From: Bacteroidia bacterium
GTDB taxonomy: Bacteria; Bacteroidota; Bacteroidia; B-17B0; Aurantibacillaceae
Assembly (NCBI GenBank): GCA_014378485.1
Contig: JACMNO010000056.1
Location: forward strand, 1 to 54,365
Length of the DNA: 54,365 bases
Reading direction: 5' to 3'
A program made the position numbers and the translations under genes. The stretch's first letter is position 1; every line of letters starts with the position of its first letter. The notes below the pieces were generated by a model that was not told the origin of the DNA, did not search any database, and saw nothing but the letters and a program-made list of their open reading frames with translations. Positions 52,089 through 54,365 of this stretch are shown piece after piece.

Positions 52089-52380
52089 GTCACACTGAGG
52101 GAGTCGAAGTTTGTCACACTGAGCGAAGTCGAAGTGTAGACACTGTTGGAGTTCAAACAATACGAGAACCATCCTTCGACTCCGCTCAGGATGACAAATA
52201 TCGTGTCACACTGAGCGGAGTCGAAGTGTGTCAGGCGGAGGATTAAAATGTCGAAGTGTATCACACTGAGGGAAGTCGAAGTGTAGACACTGTTTGAGTT
52301 CAAATAATACGAGAACCATCCTTCGACTCCGCTCAGGATGACAAACACCTTGTCACACTGAGCGAAGTCGAAGTGCGAGA
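52089..52380. repeat. Cluster of REP-like palindromes with a tandem ~116-bp duplication
   Basis: Forward units of the type TCACACTGAGCGAAGTCGAA (starts near 52090, 52114, 52205, 52261 and 52352) alternate with reverse units CTTCGACTCCGCTCAGGATG (near 52174 and 52321). A block of about 116 bases (52113-52228) recurs at 52260-52375 with few changes, including the non-REP spacer GACACTGTT.GAGTTCAAA.A. ORFs read across this stretch on either strand are repeat translations, not genes. No further gene lies between lepB and 52522; 52381-52521 holds only decayed REP-like fragments. Confidence 0.85.
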
Positions 52381-52521
52381 AGCAGCATCTCATGAGACCC
52401 TGAAAAATCGCTCCTTGGCGTGACAGGGTAACATAACAATATAATACCGGGCTGTCACACTGAGCACCACGCCCGGCTAATGGCGGGGAGTTGAAGTGTG
52501 AAAAGAAAAAAATATAAATAA

Positions 52522-52740
52522 ATGCACAACTCCGAAATCCTTCTCGAATTAGTAAAACTAAGAATGCCCTTTGGAAGGTATAAAGGCATCATTTTAGCAA
52601 ACCTGCCAGTCTCTTACCTGGAATGGTTTCAACGCAAAGGTTTTCCGGAAGGTAAACTCGGCATGATGCTCGCCACCATGTATGAGATCAAATCCAACGG
52701 ATTAGAGTATTTATTGGAACCTTTGAGAAAATTACAATAA
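52522..52740 (+). CDS. DUF3820 family small protein
   Basis: 72 aa. The core MPFGRYKGIILANLPVSYL and EWFQRKGFPEGKLGMML match the DUF3820 family (annotated elsewhere as a putative quorum-sensing-regulated virulence factor, a label with little support). No signal peptide. It stands alone between a REP cluster and a MITE-like element. It may be a nucleic-acid-associated protein, but the role is unknown. Confidence 0.82.
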   Translation: MHNSEILLELVKLRMPFGRYKGIILANLPVSYLEWFQRKGFPEGKLGMMLATMYEIKSNGLEYLLEPLRKLQ

Positions 52741-52766
52741 AACACATTTGGTTGCACAGATGCTCT

Positions 52767-52899
52767 AACCAAATAGATACATAGAACTGTGTTCGAGAAA
52801 GGGCCGGATTGAAAACGTGTTTTACACACAGCCCTATGTCACAAGCGCAGCTTCCTTGGTGTGCTTTTGCATGTACCAAAACTATGTGCCTATGTGGTT
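52767..52899. repeat. MITE-like element with imperfect terminal inverted repeats
   Basis: Left end AACCAAATAGATACATAG and right end CTATGTGCCTATGTGGTT are inverted copies with three mismatches, bounding about 133 bp without coding sequence. The ends resemble the AACCACAAAGGCACAAAG-type intergenic repeats seen widely in Bacteroidota. It sits between the DUF3820 gene and the helicase promoter. Confidence 0.55.
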
Positions 52900-52954
52900 A
52901 AATCCCCTTTCTACCTGCAAAAAAACCACAAACCATCGACTAAAAAAAATAACG

Positions 52955-52962
52955 TATCTTTG
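52955..52962 (+). promoter_or_regulatory. Putative -7 box TATCTTTG for the DEAD-box helicase
   Basis: Exact TAnnTTTG, 15 bases before the ATG at 52978. Because it lies downstream of the open frame's first ATG (52861), it supports the later start. Confidence 0.5.
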
Positions 52963-52977
52963 CCGAAATTCCCGATC

Positions 52978-54321
52978 ATGACTACTTTTAAAGACCTCAA
53001 CCTAAGCAAACAAATACTTAATGCGTTAAGCGATATAGGCTTTGAAAGTCCAACTCCGATTCAGGAAAAAGCATTTCCGGTGATTATGTCCGGTAAAGAT
53101 GCCGTTGGAATTGCCCAAACCGGTACCGGTAAAACATTTGCCTATTTACTTCCCATCTTAAAACAATTGACTTACTCAGAGCAACGTCAACCTCGTGTAT
53201 TAATTGTAGTTCCAACACGTGAGTTAGTAGTTCAGGTGGTGGATGAAATTGCTAAACTGTCAAAGTATATGCAGGCACGCTGCACTGGAGTTTATGGCGG
53301 TGGTAATATTAATATTCAGAAACAGAAAGTGTATGACGGTATTGATATTTTAGTGGCTACACCCGGCAGGTTAATTGACCTGACCTTGAGTAGGACACTT
53401 CAGTTCAACAGTATTCAAAAGTTAGTGATTGATGAAGTGGATGAAATGCTGAACTTAGGTTTCCGTTCACAATTGATAAAGATCCTTGACATCCTTCCTG
53501 AAAAGCGTCAGAATTTAATGTTCTCTGCTACGTTGAATGAAGACGTAGAAATGATGATCGAAAATTATTTTTACAAACCCGAATACATAGAGTTAATCAG
53601 TAGAGGAACGCCTTTAGAAAAAATTATTCAGCAGGCATACAACGTTCCAAATTTTTATACAAAAGTAAATTTACTGGAACATTTATTAAGAACAGAAAAG
53701 AATTTCAGTAAGGTATTATTGTTTGTGAAAAACAAAAAAATAGCTGATGATATTTTTAAAGCATTGGTTACTCCGGGGCGTGATGAATTTACGGAAGAGA
53801 TCGGCGTAATCCACTCCAACAAATCACAGCCACAGCGATTTAGTGCCGTTAAGAAATTTGATGAAGGCACACATCGTTTATTAATTGCCACGGATGTTAT
53901 TGCCCGGGGATTGGATTTAAAAGATGTAACGCACGTTATTAATTTTGATATGCCATCTAAAGAAGCAAGTGCATACATTCATCGTATTGGCCGAACAGGC
54001 CGTGCCGATAAAACCGGTATTGCGTTAAGCTTCATCACCAAGTTGAATCTTCCAATGCAAAAGGAAATTGAAGCATTGATGAAGAAAAAACTGGAGATGT
54101 TAGAGTTGCCGGAAGCGGTTGTTATTGATGAAAATTTAACACAGGATGAAAAACCGGTAACCCGTGATAAATCTTTAAAGAAATTACCGAAGCATGTCAC
54201 ACCAACCGGTGCTTTTCATGAGAAAAAAGACAAAAATAAAAAAGTAAACCTCGGAGGTAAACGCCGCCAGGAAAACCTCAGAAGGATCGCAGAAAAAAAT
54301 GTAAGGAACAGGCCGTTCTAA
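52978..54321 (+). CDS. DEAD-box RNA helicase (RhlE-like)
   Basis: 447 aa from the ATG at 52978 (MTTFKDLNLSKQILNAL), which begins exactly at the Q-motif region; a longer open frame to 52861 crosses a promoter box and repeat DNA and is not used. Motifs: TPIQ, AQTGTGKT, PTRELVVQV, TPGRLIDL, DEVDEMLNLGF (Val in place of Ala in DEAD), SAT, ATDVIARGLD and HRIGRTGR. The C-terminal tail is Lys/Arg-rich (KKDKNKKVNLGGKRRQ), typical of RNA-binding extensions. It remodels RNA, for instance in ribosome assembly or decay. Confidence 0.93.
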   Translation: MTTFKDLNLSKQILNALSDIGFESPTPIQEKAFPVIMSGKDAVGIAQTGTGKTFAYLLPILKQLTYSEQRQPRVLIVVPTRELVVQVVDEIAKLSKYMQARCTGVYGGGNINIQKQKVYDGIDILVATPGRLIDLTLSRTLQFNSIQKLVIDEVDEMLNLGFRSQLIKILDILPEKRQNLMFSATLNEDVEMMIENYFYKPEYIELISRGTPLEKIIQQAYNVPNFYTKVNLLEHLLRTEKNFSKVLLFVKNKKIADDIFKALVTPGRDEFTEEIGVIHSNKSQPQRFSAVKKFDEGTHRLLIATDVIARGLDLKDVTHVINFDMPSKEASAYIHRIGRTGRADKTGIALSFITKLNLPMQKEIEALMKKKLEMLELPEAVVIDENLTQDEKPVTRDKSLKKLPKHVTPTGAFHEKKDKNKKVNLGGKRRQENLRRIAEKNVRNRPF

Positions 54322-54327
54322 ATTTTC

Positions 54328-54365
54328 CTGTCAGTTCGAGTAGTTCTGCTGTCTCTTTGCAGAAC
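54328..54365. repeat. REP-like sequence at the right edge (partial)
   Basis: CTGTCAGTTCGAGTAGTTCT followed by GCTGTCTC and TTTGCAGAAC resembles the GTCA...TTCGA repeat family and continues beyond the window. It starts just after the helicase stop codon. Confidence 0.4.

Noticed and set aside
52089..52380. Possible CRISPR array
   Set aside because: Units alternate in orientation, spacing is uneven, and the 'spacers' are themselves duplicated. No cas genes are present.
52022..52393. ORFs of 74 and 107 codons on opposite strands downstream of lepB
   Set aside because: They are translations of the REP-like repeats (runs such as CHTERSRSVDT and VILSGVEGWFSY), a common false-gene source.
52861..52977. 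Longer N-terminus for the DEAD-box helicase
   Set aside because: The extra 39 residues come from repeat DNA and cross a TATCTTTG box; the family starts at the Q-motif region near 52978.
1..54365. tRNA, rRNA or riboswitch genes
   Set aside because: I saw no cloverleaf with a T-arm GTTCGAATC-type motif outside coding regions and no recognisable riboswitch core; a covariance-model search would be needed to exclude small RNAs.

Overview
The window looks like chromosomal DNA from a member of the Bacteroidota. It is AT-rich and carries TAnnTTTG-type -7 promoter boxes, with no Shine-Dalgarno sequences evident at the starts examined. Marker genes agree: two type IX secretion (T9SS) C-terminal sorting domains (a CHU_C/gliding-type domain at 65-2365 and a type A domain at 48541-49425), a PorE-like TPR/beta-propeller protein, a bacillithiol deacetylase, an extended-SDR threonine dehydrogenase, and signal peptides repeatedly followed by Gln. 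I cannot name the genus. No rRNA, tRNA or CRISPR array was seen.

Layout. 1-9.2 kb: tail of an upstream gene, a large T9SS type B surface protein, and, on the minus strand, an alpha-2-macroglobulin-like protein and BshB1. 9.3-17.1 kb: lipoylated E2 acyltransferase, PorE-like protein, then an overlapping methyltransferase-ZIP transporter-PriA operon. 17.1-21.3 kb (minus): TrhO, a lipoprotein, and the tyrosine catabolic enzymes HmgA and Hpd. 21.4-29.3 kb (plus): threonine dehydrogenase, MORN-like protein, CysS, glutaminyl cyclase, a secreted unknown and DNA polymerase I. 29.3-38.5 kb (minus): a long tight operon with an M42 peptidase, GH3-like protein, LysE exporter, DUF493, mutarotase-like protein, LtaS-type sulfatase-fold membrane protein, and a heptose block (GmhA, HddC-like, GmhB-like) with a family 2 glycosyltransferase. 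38.6 kb: RNase HI.

The accessory part is about 39.1-44.5 kb. Two decayed ORF6N-family genes in the same orientation bracket a four-gene minus-strand operon: UbiA-family prenyltransferase, type III polyketide synthase, SAM methyltransferase and an FAD oxidoreductase. A small membrane protein gene lies beside it. This combination predicts a prenylated, methylated polyketide lipid or quinone-like product. It is the best candidate here for an undescribed system.

44.7-54.3 kb is housekeeping: FMN reductase, metal-dependent hydrolase, ParA, ParB, DUF5683, DapB, LepB, a DUF3820 protein and a DEAD-box helicase. A striking symmetric array of six TACGAAT heptamers lies between parA and parB. A T9SS-secreted protein is inserted antisense between DUF5683 and dapB. 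Dispersed palindromic repeats cluster at 52.09-52.38 kb and occur singly elsewhere.

Several parts connect. LepB would cleave the signal peptides, many of which expose an N-terminal Gln, and the glutaminyl cyclase could then cap them as pyroglutamate. Several genes have a promoter box only 4-6 nt before the start codon, which suggests leaderless transcripts.
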